DNA from: Chloroflexaceae bacterium
GTDB lineage: Bacteria > Chloroflexota > Chloroflexia > Chloroflexales > Chloroflexaceae
Assembly: GCA_028282325.1 (NCBI GenBank)
Contig: JANQID010000077.1
Span: 1 to 64,000 of the forward strand
Direction: 5' to 3'
Length of the DNA stretch: 64,000 nt
This document shows positions 1-8,115 of this stretch, piece by piece (the first letter of the stretch is position 1; the number at the start of each line of letters is the position of its first letter). The notes under the pieces were generated by a model that was not told the origin of the DNA, searched no databases, and saw only the letters and a list, made by a program, of their open reading frames with translations. A program made the position numbers and the translations under genes.

Positions 1-134
1 ACAATATGGGAGACACCGCATGGTGTCATTCTGAGCGCAGCGAAGAATCTCAGATTCTCACAACGCCGAGACCCTTCACGCTGCCTGCGGCGCCATTCAG
101 GGTGACATGCGGCATATGTATCATCGTTTGGTAG
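1..134 (+). repeat. MITE-like dispersed repeat, copy 1 (left end cut by window)
   Basis: This stretch matches, over its whole length and with few mismatches, the reverse complement of 12590-12723. It ends with GTTTGGTAG at 126-134, the right terminal inverted repeat of the complete copy. The first few bases of the element lie outside the window. Positions 135-180 look like a further degraded partial copy, again carrying GGTGACATGCGGCAT. No open reading frame is credible inside it. It was found by eye; no alignment was run. Confidence 0.6.
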
Positions 135-255
135 AGACCCTGAGCAAAGCGAAGGGGAAAGGTGACATGCGGCATGACTTTGATCGTTTCCATAAGTTGT
201 TATGGAGGGCTCTGCGTTCTGCCACTTTTCAGGCGACTTCTTGGGCGAAGCCAGC

Positions 256-2181
256 TCATTGGTAGCCGCTGAACAGCGCGCCCAGGCGGCTCAGTTGCAC
301 GTCATAGGGCGGAAGATTCTCCGGGTGGTGTTCGAAGCGGGCGCGCTCGAAATACTGCACAATGTAGTTTTGTCCATCTTCGGCGTTCATCTCGGCAAAC
401 GGCTCGCTGATCGGAAATCCAAAGACCGCCAGCCCGCCGTCGCGCTCCCAGGCTTGCAGAAACGGGTGACACAAACTGTGTCGCGTTTCGGGGAAGTAGC
501 GGCAGTTTTCCGGCGCGCTATCAACAGCTGGCAACTCGCGCCAGTCGATTCCCTGACGTTTTAACGCCTCGACGCCCAGGCGACCGAGCAAGACGTTGTG
601 CGGCGGCGCGTTCTCCGGGTGATATTCAAAGCGATTGCGCTCGAACCATTGCACCAGGTAGTCGCGGCCATCCTCGCCACGGGCGATATGCGCCGGTGAA
701 ATCGGCAGCCCGAAGACGGGCGCCCCACCGTTGCGCTCCCAATAGTCGCGAAAGATTCCGCCCAGCAGTCGCCCGGTCTCGGCAAAGCCGCGCAGCGCTG
801 CGTTGCTCTGGCGCACATACACAGGCCGTTCGCCGACATTGATCCGCGCCGTCCGCCCGTCGCCGAGCGGCGTCAGCGCGCCGTCGCGTTCGATCAGCGT
901 TGCACTGAGACCGGCTATGCGCGGAATATCGATCGTCCGCGCGCCGTTCAAGCTCCACACCACATCGACGATTCCGCCATCGGGCAGTGCGAATTGGTAA
1001 TCGGCCAGAACGCCGGGCTGATGAAGCGCCCCGACGCCGCGAAACGTCGCCGCATGCAGCAGCCCGACCAACGTCGCATACGCGCGATAGGCAGAGCGTG
1101 GACTGAGATCATCGCGCAGCAGCGCGGCCTGGCTCCAGGGAATCTGCGCCCCCGAAAACTTGTCTTCCAACTGAAAATAGCTGACGTGCTCGATGCCGGC
1201 CGCCGCGGCGAGGATAAACGTGCGCACCATATAATCGGCTTGCTGATCCTCGCTCTTTGCGAATTGCGGCGCGCATACGCCGCCGCAGACGCTCCAGCCG
1301 ACTTCGGTGATCCAGATCGGCTTGCCGCCGCCATGCTCGTCGACCCAGCGTTGCGCCATCGCTAACCGACCGGGGATGGTGACATCGTAGCGTTCACGTG
1401 GGTTGATCAGACTCGGCTCGTCGGGCGCATAATCGATCAGCCAGGGATGCAACGACAACACATCGAAGCTGTCCCAGCCGGCGACCGCGACGACCTGGCT
1501 CATAAAATTGTTTACCCCGACGCCGTCGAAGGTCATCACTCCGCCGTTCAGCACCAGCGCGGTCGGGTCGGCTGCCTTGATCGCATCGTGCGCCGCCCGC
1601 AGCAGATGAGCGTAGGCGACCGGATCGGCGTGCGGCAGCCAGGTGCCATCCTGATCCGGCTCGTTCCAGATTTCCCAGGCGTCGATGCGCGGCGAGCCCG
1701 GCGCGTCGTCGATGCCATCGCCGTCGGAGCGCTCGACCACGCCGGCGGCCCAGGCTGCGTAGGCGGCAGGGTCAGTCGGCGCGCACCAGTAGGCGGGCTG
1801 TTGGGTGATGTGGGCGTAGGACAAACACTCCGGGCTGCTATAGCGCTCCGGCGTGGTGAGCAGCATTCCGATTACGCCGATGCCGGCGTCGGTCAGCAAC
1901 TTGATCCGGCGGTCGTAGAAGCGATTGCCGCGATCATTGCCCCAGGCGGCCCAGCTTATCTCCTCGCGGCTCCACGCGGCGCCGATCCGACGGGCTTTGC
2001 CGATCAACGCGCGGGCTTCGTTCTCGTCGCGTTCGCGCCCGGTGATGTACATATTCAAGCCGAACAAGCCGGGCCGGCGGGGCGATTGGGCATCCTGGGC
2101 GGTTGCCGGCGCGGACGGCGTCATCAACAGGGCGAGCGCCGTGATCAGGAGTAGCGGAAGACGCCAATAATGTTGTGGCAT
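256..2181 (-). CDS. Secreted glycoside hydrolase-like protein with two C-terminal repeats
   Basis: The product is about 641 residues and starts with a signal peptide (hydrophobic core LLLITALALLM, then Ala-rich cleavage region). A (beta/alpha)8 glycosidase-like domain follows. The motif WEIWNEPDQ near residue 174 supplies the probable acid/base Glu, and WITEVGW the probable nucleophile, as in clan GH-A families such as GH39 and GH5. The last about 150 residues contain two copies of a module with the pattern YWERNGG, VFGLPIS, DGxxYxVQxFER, RFExHPEN, PPxxVxLxRLG. That module is common in secreted Chloroflexota proteins and its role is unknown. An upstream ATG at 2217 is possible; the ATG at 2181 was chosen because it puts the hydrophobic core in normal signal-peptide position. 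The substrate is unknown. Confidence 0.75.
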   Translation of the reverse strand: MPQHYWRLPLLLITALALLMTPSAPATAQDAQSPRRPGLFGLNMYITGRERDENEARALIGKARRIGAAWSREEISWAAWGNDRGNRFYDRRIKLLTDAGIGVIGMLLTTPERYSSPECLSYAHITQQPAYWCAPTDPAAYAAWAAGVVERSDGDGIDDAPGSPRIDAWEIWNEPDQDGTWLPHADPVAYAHLLRAAHDAIKAADPTALVLNGGVMTFDGVGVNNFMSQVVAVAGWDSFDVLSLHPWLIDYAPDEPSLINPRERYDVTIPGRLAMAQRWVDEHGGGKPIWITEVGWSVCGGVCAPQFAKSEDQQADYMVRTFILAAAAGIEHVSYFQLEDKFSGAQIPWSQAALLRDDLSPRSAYRAYATLVGLLHAATFRGVGALHQPGVLADYQFALPDGGIVDVVWSLNGARTIDIPRIAGLSATLIERDGALTPLGDGRTARINVGERPVYVRQSNAALRGFAETGRLLGGIFRDYWERNGGAPVFGLPISPAHIARGEDGRDYLVQWFERNRFEYHPENAPPHNVLLGRLGVEALKRQGIDWRELPAVDSAPENCRYFPETRHSLCHPFLQAWERDGGLAVFGFPISEPFAEMNAEDGQNYIVQYFERARFEHHPENLPPYDVQLSRLGALFSGYQ

Positions 2182-2402
2182 AATATCAGGTACAATAGGA
2201 GCTGTCAGCAAAGTCATCGATACAGAACACAGGTCATGATTCGCGCCGCATTATACCATCGCCGCTCACGGCGCGTGGTCGGGCCGGTGTTTGACAGTCA
2301 CAATCAAAATTTGTAGAATAGCGAACAAGCGCATAGATTTACTCAACTTTCTCCAGGTTTAGATCATATCGCCTCGCTTGTCACAGCTTGGAAGGACGGG
2401 TC

Positions 2403-2876
2403 ATGCTCCAATTCGCCGGTTTCTGGATGGCTCTGGTGATGTTTCTTGGCATCTGGTGGGGCCACGTTAGCGTACGCTGGCTGGAATACCGTATACGGGT
2501 CATCTGGCCATCTATTGTCGCCCTGGCGGTTGCCGGTCTGGCGCTCAACGTCTATGCTCTCTTCGCGCCAAACCTGACCATCTCCGGCGTCAGCAGCGTG
2601 ATCGGCGTCACGCTCTTGTGGGACGCTTTCGAGGTCTATCGCCAGCAGAAACGGGTGCAGAAGGGCCATGCCCCTGCCAATCCCCGCAACCCGCGCCACG
2701 CGGCCTATCTGCGCGCGGGTGGCGCAACGACCGATGATCTGCTCGAACGCGAACCGCAGGGCGCTCCGGCTGCTGCCGACACGTTGTCCGTTTCGCGAAC
2801 AACCGGGCGCCGGCGCGACATAGCCGAACCGGTGGCAAAGTCAGCGGTCATCAGAACCACACGTGGAGGAATGTGA
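2403..2876 (+). CDS. DUF4491-like membrane protein (first of pair)
   Basis: This is a 157-residue protein with two to three membrane segments in its first 85 residues. The following stretch, EVYRQQKRVQKGHAP with NPRNPRH, resembles the conserved C-terminal part of DUF4491 (EQxKRVxKGWFPxNPKR), which points to this family. A hydrophilic tail of about 55 residues follows the domain and is rich in Arg and Ala. The ATG at 2403 is preceded by GGAAGGA, so it is preferred over the TTG at 2388. The stop codon overlaps the ATG of the next gene (TGATG), indicating translational coupling. The function is unknown. Confidence 0.65.
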   Translation: MLQFAGFWMALVMFLGIWWGHVSVRWLEYRIRVIWPSIVALAVAGLALNVYALFAPNLTISGVSSVIGVTLLWDAFEVYRQQKRVQKGHAPANPRNPRHAAYLRAGGATTDDLLEREPQGAPAAADTLSVSRTTGRRRDIAEPVAKSAVIRTTRGGM

Positions 2877-3211
2877 TGCAATGGGCCGGTATTGCGCTCG
2901 GCGTTTTTAGTTTGGGCATCATCGGGTTCGGGTTCTACTGGGTCATCAAGCTGGAATATCTGCTGGGCTATCACTGGTGGCCCTATCCGATGGCGCTCGG
3001 CATTCTCATGGTCGGCGGCTCGCTATTCATCCCCAGCGCGATTTACTCGGCGCTACTCGGCATTGCGGGCGGCTCGTTCATCTGGGGGGCGACCGAGATG
3101 AAGGAGCAGGCGGTGCGCGCCGAGTTGGGCTGGTTCAAGTTTAACCCGAAGCCTCGCCCAAGCCCGCCAGGATACCGCTGGATCAAGAAGATCAAGGCCC
3201 CGCATTTGTAA
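2876..3211 (+). CDS. DUF4491-like membrane protein (second of pair)
   Basis: This is a 111-residue protein with three predicted membrane segments: residues about 4-22, 30-50 and 52-68. It ends in a basic, Pro-rich tail. The layout (LEYLLGYHWW, then a hydrophobic pair, then ATEMKEQAVRAELGW) mirrors both the preceding gene and the short DUF4491 proteins. The GGAGGA ribosome site lies in the end of the upstream gene and the ATG shares one base with its stop. The two genes probably act together at the membrane, but no function can be assigned. Confidence 0.6.
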   Translation: MQWAGIALGVFSLGIIGFGFYWVIKLEYLLGYHWWPYPMALGILMVGGSLFIPSAIYSALLGIAGGSFIWGATEMKEQAVRAELGWFKFNPKPRPSPPGYRWIKKIKAPHL

Positions 3212-3339
3212 GAGCCGACAGGCCGATAGCTATCAAGCTATTATAGGACTGGCAGTCCTCATTATTGATAAGCCGGGGCGAATGCGCGGGCCGGGTGCAT
3301 CGCGACCCACGCATCGCTCGCAACGGGGCTGGTAACACC

Positions 3340-3840
3340 TCAGCGGCGCACGAGCGGCAGGTAAGTCCAACTTGTCACTTCAGGCGAACTCACACCGCCG
3401 GGTGGTTCGGTTATCCCCGAAAAAGCGTTGCCGTCGGCATTGGTGTAACGTAACCAGATACTCTGGCCGCGATAGTTGCCGCCCGGAAGGCCCCAGATCA
3501 GCGGGTCGGCAATCTGTCGAGGCGGCGTGAACACCGTCACCGCGTCGAAGCAAACTTCGGTCGATCCGCTGCGCCAGATCTGGAACGCGAGGAAAACATC
3601 ATCCGGGTTATCGTGGAATACGAAAGTGACCGGAAATTCCTGATACTGATCCGCTACGTTAAAATCGATTCCTCTCAAACGCAACGGGCCATACTCCTGA
3701 CCGCCGCCTTTCACCGAAACGCGCGCAATCTCATCGGTTGACGCATTGGAATCGGCTTTCAGGCGAAAATAGGCCGTCATCGATCATCCAAACAAACTCC
3801 CGACCACGAACAATCCGATCCATATCGAACGGTAACGCAT
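3340..3840 (-). pseudogene. Remnant of a secreted beta-sandwich-like protein with in-frame TGA
   Basis: A strong ribosome site (AGGAGG) precedes an ATG at 3840. It starts an 18-residue hydrophobic, signal-peptide-like stretch (RYRSIWIGLFVVGSLFG), which ends at a TGA at 3784-3786. In the same frame, two codons later, an ATG at 3780 opens 146 more residues that begin abruptly inside what looks like a beta-rich domain and end in TYLPLVRR. The simplest reading is a secreted-protein gene that lost an internal segment and gained a stop, leaving the start and the C-terminal domain. Translation of 3340-3780 alone cannot be excluded, but no ribosome site is seen for it. The function is unknown. Confidence 0.5.
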
Positions 3841-3913
3841 AACTCCCTCCTGTTCACTCCCTTGCAGATTGTTGCTTATCGCATCGCTGTATGCCGGCGA
3901 GATGGCGCCTATA

Positions 3914-4312
3914 TTATGTAGAAGTGAGTGCGCGGCTCGGCGTTGTCGCAACGACAGCCGCCGGCGCGCCGGCGCGCTCCACGCGCAGCACGCGCGCCTC
4001 GGCGGGGGCAAAGTCTGGCCCGTGCAGGCGCAGATCGAGGATGAAGGGGCCATCGTAGGCGGCGGGAAGGAGTAAGACGGAACCGGGTGCGCTCCAGCGG
4101 AACGTCGCCTCAGCGCGGTGGAAGCTCGCAAGGGCGTAGGCGTCGCCCGGTGCGCCCACATCCGCCGCAAAGGGTGTCGGGCGTAGCAGGGCCAGGGTCA
4201 ACAGAGCAGCCGTCAACAGCGTAGCGGCGGCGAGTGCGGGGATACTCCGCCAGAAAAAGGCGGTTTTGCTATGGTCGTTCCGTTCCCAAACATCTAGTTG
4301 GGATGCACGCAT
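3914..4312 (-). CDS. Small single-pass membrane protein, unknown function
   Basis: This is a 132-residue protein. A short polar N-terminus is followed by one strong membrane helix (about residues 24-46, Ala/Leu-rich). An extracytoplasmic part of about 85 residues has alternating hydrophobic strands, suggesting a small beta domain. The ribosome site is weak. It lies 45 bp downstream of the Roadblock/LC7 gene on the same strand, so co-transcription is plausible. No family was recognised. Confidence 0.5.
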   Translation of the reverse strand: MRASQLDVWERNDHSKTAFFWRSIPALAAATLLTAALLTLALLRPTPFAADVGAPGDAYALASFHRAEATFRWSAPGSVLLLPAAYDGPFILDLRLHGPDFAPAEARVLRVERAGAPAAVVATTPSRALTST

Positions 4313-4357
4313 AATCGCGTCGAGAAGTATCTTATGCAGCGCGCGGCCAGACCCCGC

Positions 4358-4720
4358 CTACATCTCATCTTTCAACTGCTCAACCATCTGGCGCACGGCG
4401 AAGCGCGCTCGGCCCAGGTTGCCGTTGGGGTTAACTCCCAGCACCACGAAGTAGCCCGGCACAACCGACGAGGCCACATACGTCGCCCGATCCATCTCGA
4501 CGATGAGATCACGCACTGCGCCCATCCCCAGCCGATTCGATGCTAATGCCGCCGCCGAAGCCAGCGATGCCAGTTCAATTTCGACCATCTCGCGGTCGTA
4601 TGGCAGATCATCGGATTTTATCACCATCTCGACGCCCAGACCGTCCGCGCCGATGATGCCGGCGAGTTGGGAGCCGTTGACCCGTGCGATGGCTTCATGC
4701 AAGATATCCGTCAGGCTCAT
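4358..4720 (-). CDS. Roadblock/LC7 domain protein
   Basis: This is a 120-residue single-domain protein of the Roadblock/LC7 (MglB-like) type. The start (SLTDILHEAIARVNGSQLAG) is the first amphipathic helix, followed by a strand with GADGLGVEM. The alternating helices and strands that follow match the fold, as does the C-terminal helix ARFAVRQMVEQLKDEM. In bacteria such proteins commonly dimerise and regulate Ras-like GTPases of the MglA type. No MglA GTPase is in this window, so its partner is unknown. It lies 20 bp downstream of recR and may be co-transcribed with it. Confidence 0.8.
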   Translation of the reverse strand: MSLTDILHEAIARVNGSQLAGIIGADGLGVEMVIKSDDLPYDREMVEIELASLASAAALASNRLGMGAVRDLIVEMDRATYVASSVVPGYFVVLGVNPNGNLGRARFAVRQMVEQLKDEM

Positions 4721-4740
4721 AGTCTGAAGACTCCTTCGTG

Positions 4741-5367
4741 CTACAGTTCGCGCCGACCTTCAAGCGCAGAGCCGAGGGTGTCCGGGTCGGCCCATTCCAG
4801 GTCGCCGCCCGTTGGCAATCCGCGTGCCGGACGGGTAGCCCGCACACCCAGCGGCGCCAGATCTCTGAGTATCAAAAACGCTGTCGCTTCACCCTCGGTA
4901 TTTGGGTTCATCGCCAGAATGACTTCCTCAACCGGCTCCGATTTGACCCGCGCAACCAACTCATCGATTTTCAAATGCTCGCGGTAGATGCCGTCCAGCG
5001 GCGCGATGCGACCATGCAGAACGTGGTACAGCCCTCGATACGCTCCCGTACGGTCGATCGCCAGCACGTCGAGCGGCTCCTCAACGACGCAGATCGTGCG
5101 TTGATCACGCGTGGCGTCGCGGCAGACCACGCAGAGATCACCGACCGTAATGTTGAAGCAACGCGAGCATAGCGACACACGCTCTTTGACTTCGAGGATC
5201 GCCTGGGCCAGCGTCTGCGATTGCTCCGCATCGGCGCGCAGCAGAAAAAACGTCAGCCGCGAGGCCGTTTTCGGGCCAATTCCCGGCAAACGGCTAAACT
5301 CCTCGACCAGACGCGCAACCGGTTCGACCAGCAAAGCAGACGGCTCGCGCGACGACCCATACCCCAT
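4741..5367 (-). CDS. recR: Recombination mediator protein RecR
   Basis: RecR works with RecO and RecF to load RecA onto single-stranded DNA during gap repair. The 208-residue product has the helix-hairpin-helix start (SRLPGIGPKTASRLTFFLL) and a four-Cys zinc site (CSRC...CVVC). A Toprim domain follows, with ICVVEEPLDVLAIDRT and the conserved AMNPNTEGEATA. The ATG at 5367 follows AGAGGGA at good spacing and is preferred over a GTG at 5394. The order dnaX, ybaB, recR on one strand is the classic bacterial arrangement and supports all three calls. Confidence 0.95.
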   Translation of the reverse strand: MGYGSSREPSALLVEPVARLVEEFSRLPGIGPKTASRLTFFLLRADAEQSQTLAQAILEVKERVSLCSRCFNITVGDLCVVCRDATRDQRTICVVEEPLDVLAIDRTGAYRGLYHVLHGRIAPLDGIYREHLKIDELVARVKSEPVEEVILAMNPNTEGEATAFLILRDLAPLGVRATRPARGLPTGGDLEWADPDTLGSALEGRREL

Positions 5368-5427
5368 ACCAGAACGTCCCTCTCGAACAGCCACATCACG
5401 CCAGACGAAACGCCTATCGCTCTCCGG

Positions 5428-5739
5428 CTAGAACATGCCCGGCATGCCCTTCATACCACCCATCAGCGGGCCGAGCCGCTCTTCCGCCAGCTCCTGCGCT
5501 TTGCGGCTGGCATCGTTGATCGCCGCCATAAGCAAGTCCTGCAACATCTCCACATCATCGGGATCGACCACCTCGGGCGAGACGGCGATGCCCTGTACCT
5601 CACGATGTCCGTTCATCTTCACCGTAATGGCTCCGCCGCCGGCAGTACCTTCCACTATCGTCTGGCCGAGCTCTTCCTGGATCTGTTGCATCTGGCGCTG
5701 CATCTGCTGGGCCATTTGCTGAAGCTGACGCGGATTCAT
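5428..5739 (-). CDS. YbaB/EbfC family nucleoid-associated protein
   Basis: This is a 103-residue DNA-binding protein that forms tweezer-like dimers in characterised relatives. The start, MNPRQLQQMAQQMQRQMQQI, is the typical Gln/Met-rich helix. It is followed by the conserved core VEGTAGGGAITVKMNGHREV and by DPDDVEMLQDLLMAAINDA. The ribosome site AAGGAG lies seven bases before the ATG. The gene sits between dnaX and recR, as in many bacteria. Confidence 0.92.
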   Translation of the reverse strand: MNPRQLQQMAQQMQRQMQQIQEELGQTIVEGTAGGGAITVKMNGHREVQGIAVSPEVVDPDDVEMLQDLLMAAINDASRKAQELAEERLGPLMGGMKGMPGMF

Positions 5740-5857
5740 TCAGATTCTCCTTCTCAATCTTATGATTGTGTTCGGTTCGCAAGATTGCTTTAGCTTACCA
5801 CAAAGCACAAGCTGGTGACAAGCCACAAAACGATTGCTATGATCAAAGCCGCTCGCG

Positions 5858-7657
5858 TTACTCTTCGTCCATCTCGATGCCGACAATATCGGCGTCAAAA
5901 ATATTGATTGCCGCTTTGACTAGTTCGTCCTTGCGCGCCTCGCGGATCCGCCCGCGCAGATCCTGGGGGGCTTCGCGGCCCTCGATAACGCACCGGATCG
6001 CCAGACGCATCGCGATATGTTTGCCCAACACTTCCTCGACAATGCGCCGGTTGACGGGCTTCTCCACGTTGTCCTTGTGGAACTGCGACGCGGCCAGCAA
6101 TACCACCGTATTGCCTTCGACATCAACCGGACGCACGCTCTGGAGCAACGCCTGAACCATTTTGTCGCGCGGCCGCACATCGCGCACGACATCTGGCCAG
6201 ACCTGCTCAACACGTTCGAGCAGCGAGATGTCGGCGTTGGCCGCCTTGACCTCGGCCTCATCGCCGGAGCGCGGGCGAGCGGGCTCTGCCGGCGCAGACG
6301 ATTCTGTCGGTGGAGAGGCAGGTGTGGGTTGTGGCGGTTCGGGTTCCGGCGGCGGGGCGGCAACTTGATCCTCCGCGACGGGCTGGGTTTGCGGCGGTTC
6401 TGGTTCCGGCGGCGGGGCGGCAACTTGATCCTCCGCGACGGACTGAGCTTGCGGCGTGTCAGGCATGGCCGGCTTCGCTGCCGACGCCGGAGGGGCGGGC
6501 GGAACGGCAGCCGGCAGCGTAGACGAACGCGTCGTCGTTGGGCGTGCTGGTACAGCGTTCATCTGAGGCGGCGGCGCAACCAGCGCCTCGACGACGGCCA
6601 ACTCGAGCGGCAAATGACCATACGGGCTGGTTCGCAACTGGTAGTCGAGATTGCTGAAGATTTTGATCCAACGAACGAGCGTAGCGGCATCAGACTGTTG
6701 CGCCCACGCCTCCAACTGCGCCAACTCATCATCACTGGCATCGATCAGGCCGCGATCACCGGCGGCGACCGACACCATCAACGCACGCAGCCGCTCAACC
6801 GCATCGCGCGTGAACTGGCGAATATCCGCGCCCTGGTCGGCAATACTGTTGATCACGCGCAGCGCGTCGCCCACGTTGTCGTCGATCAGCGCTGAAATCA
6901 ACGCGTTGACCTCGGCGGCAGCGGTCATTCCCAGCAGGCTTTGCACCTGATCCAGCGCCACCTTCCCGCTGGTAAACGCAGCAAGCTGTTCAAGCACGCC
7001 AAGCGCATCGCGCATACTGCCCGTCGCCGTCCGCGCGATCGCCTCGGCGACGCCAGGTTCCAGCGTCAGCTCTTCTTCGGCGGCGACGCGGCGCAGATGC
7101 TCGGCAATCGCGCTAATGGTGTGGCGAGTGAAGGTGAAACGCTGGCAGCGCGAGAGAATCGTCGCCGGGATTTTGTGAATTTCGGTGGTCGCCAGGATAA
7201 AGATTGCGTGGTCGGGCGGCTCTTCGAGCGTCTTGAGCAGCGCGTTAAACGCTGCCGTCGAGAGCATATGCACTTCATCGATCACATAGACCTTGTAACG
7301 CCCGGTGGTCGGGCGAAACTGCACGCGCTCGATCAGCTCGCGCGCATCATCAACGCTCGTGTGCGAAGCCGCGTCCATCTCGATCACATCCACGGCGCGG
7401 CCATCGGCAATCGCCTGACACGAAACGCACACGCCGCATGGTCGGCTTGCTAGATCGTCCGCAGTGCAGTTCACCGCCTTCGCCAGCAGACGGGCCATAC
7501 TGGTCTTGCCCACGCCCCGCGGTCCGCCGAACAGATAGGCATGGGCTACCCGTCCCTCAACCAGGGCGTTGCGCAATGTCTGGACAACGTGATCCTGGCC
7601 GACGAACTGATCAAACGTCTGTGATCGCCATTTGCGATAGAGCGACTGAGAAGCCAT
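5858..7657 (-). CDS. dnaX: DNA polymerase III subunit gamma/tau
   Basis: This is the clamp-loader ATPase of the replicative polymerase, 599 residues. The N-terminal AAA+ domain has Walker A GGPRGVGKTS, the zinc-binding CxxCxxC region (CGVCVSC), Walker B VYVIDEVHML and sensor 1 ATTEIHKIP. The arginine-finger motif SRCQRF follows the sensor. Domain III covers about residues 240-370. A Pro/Glu/Ala-rich linker (about 375-470) includes a duplicated 20-residue unit. The last about 130 residues form a tau-like domain. No slippery A-rich frameshift site was noticed, so a separate gamma form is not evident. AGAGG precedes the ATG. Confidence 0.95.
   Translation of the reverse strand: MASQSLYRKWRSQTFDQFVGQDHVVQTLRNALVEGRVAHAYLFGGPRGVGKTSMARLLAKAVNCTADDLASRPCGVCVSCQAIADGRAVDVIEMDAASHTSVDDARELIERVQFRPTTGRYKVYVIDEVHMLSTAAFNALLKTLEEPPDHAIFILATTEIHKIPATILSRCQRFTFTRHTISAIAEHLRRVAAEEELTLEPGVAEAIARTATGSMRDALGVLEQLAAFTSGKVALDQVQSLLGMTAAAEVNALISALIDDNVGDALRVINSIADQGADIRQFTRDAVERLRALMVSVAAGDRGLIDASDDELAQLEAWAQQSDAATLVRWIKIFSNLDYQLRTSPYGHLPLELAVVEALVAPPPQMNAVPARPTTTRSSTLPAAVPPAPPASAAKPAMPDTPQAQSVAEDQVAAPPPEPEPPQTQPVAEDQVAAPPPEPEPPQPTPASPPTESSAPAEPARPRSGDEAEVKAANADISLLERVEQVWPDVVRDVRPRDKMVQALLQSVRPVDVEGNTVVLLAASQFHKDNVEKPVNRRIVEEVLGKHIAMRLAIRCVIEGREAPQDLRGRIREARKDELVKAAINIFDADIVGIEMDEE
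6333..6441. repeat. 60-bp tandem duplication within dnaX linker
   Basis: Two nearly identical copies, about 49 bp of near-perfect match offset by exactly 60 bp (6333-6381 and 6393-6441), encode VAEDQVAAPPPEPEPPQ twice in the flexible linker. The length preserves the reading frame. It looks like a recent slippage or unequal-exchange duplication. Confidence 0.8.
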
Positions 7658-7879
7658 TTTTGCCTCTGGAAAGCGTTAATGAGCTTTCATTATACCCGAC
7701 AGCATGCATAGCCGCAAGATAACTTCCACAGCGGATTCTATTGGACAAGCGCCAACCAGACGCATACAATAGACAAATCCCGCCTGCCGAACCGTGTAAC
7801 GATACGGTCTATGCATCCCGCGCTCCAAAGCGTATGAGTTGCAGACTTTTATTATGTCATGTAGAGAAAGGAACGCCCA

Positions 7880-8089
7880 ATGGCCGAGCATGTGTACAAA
7901 ATGATTGAGCTGGTTGGCTCATCGAAGACCGGTATCGAAGACGCCGTCCAGAATGCGTTGAACAAAGCCGCGGAAACAGTTCGCAATATGCGCTGGTTCC
8001 AGGTCGTAGAAACACGCGGGTATATCGATAGCAACCAGGTCGCCTATTGGCAAGTCACCATCAAAATCGGCTTTACCGTGGACGAGTAA
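7880..8089 (+). CDS. Dodecin family protein
   Basis: This is a 69-residue protein typical of dodecins, small dodecameric flavin- or CoA-binding proteins that buffer free flavin. The sequence runs from VYKMIELVGSS through EDAVQNALNKAAETVRN to WFQVVETRGYI, and ends WQVTIKIGF. This is the usual beta-alpha-beta-beta layout, with the aromatic W near residue 38 that stacks on the ligand. AAGGA lies before the ATG. The gene is divergent from dnaX, with about 220 bp between them. Confidence 0.9.
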   Translation: MAEHVYKMIELVGSSKTGIEDAVQNALNKAAETVRNMRWFQVVETRGYIDSNQVAYWQVTIKIGFTVDE

Positions 8090-8115
8090 CGCGGGCGGCA
8101 GGCGGCCCCGCATTC

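Noticed and set aside
3784-3786. TGA as selenocysteine or recoded codon
   Set aside because: The TGA lies right after a signal-peptide-like leader, with no redox motif around it. Gene decay is simpler.
6017-6895. 292-codon plus-strand ORF
   Set aside because: It is antisense to dnaX. Its Arg/Gly-rich repeats are just the complement of the Pro/Glu-rich linker.
5858-7657. Programmed frameshift in dnaX
   Set aside because: No A-rich slippery heptamer with downstream hairpin was seen near the end of the AAA+ region.
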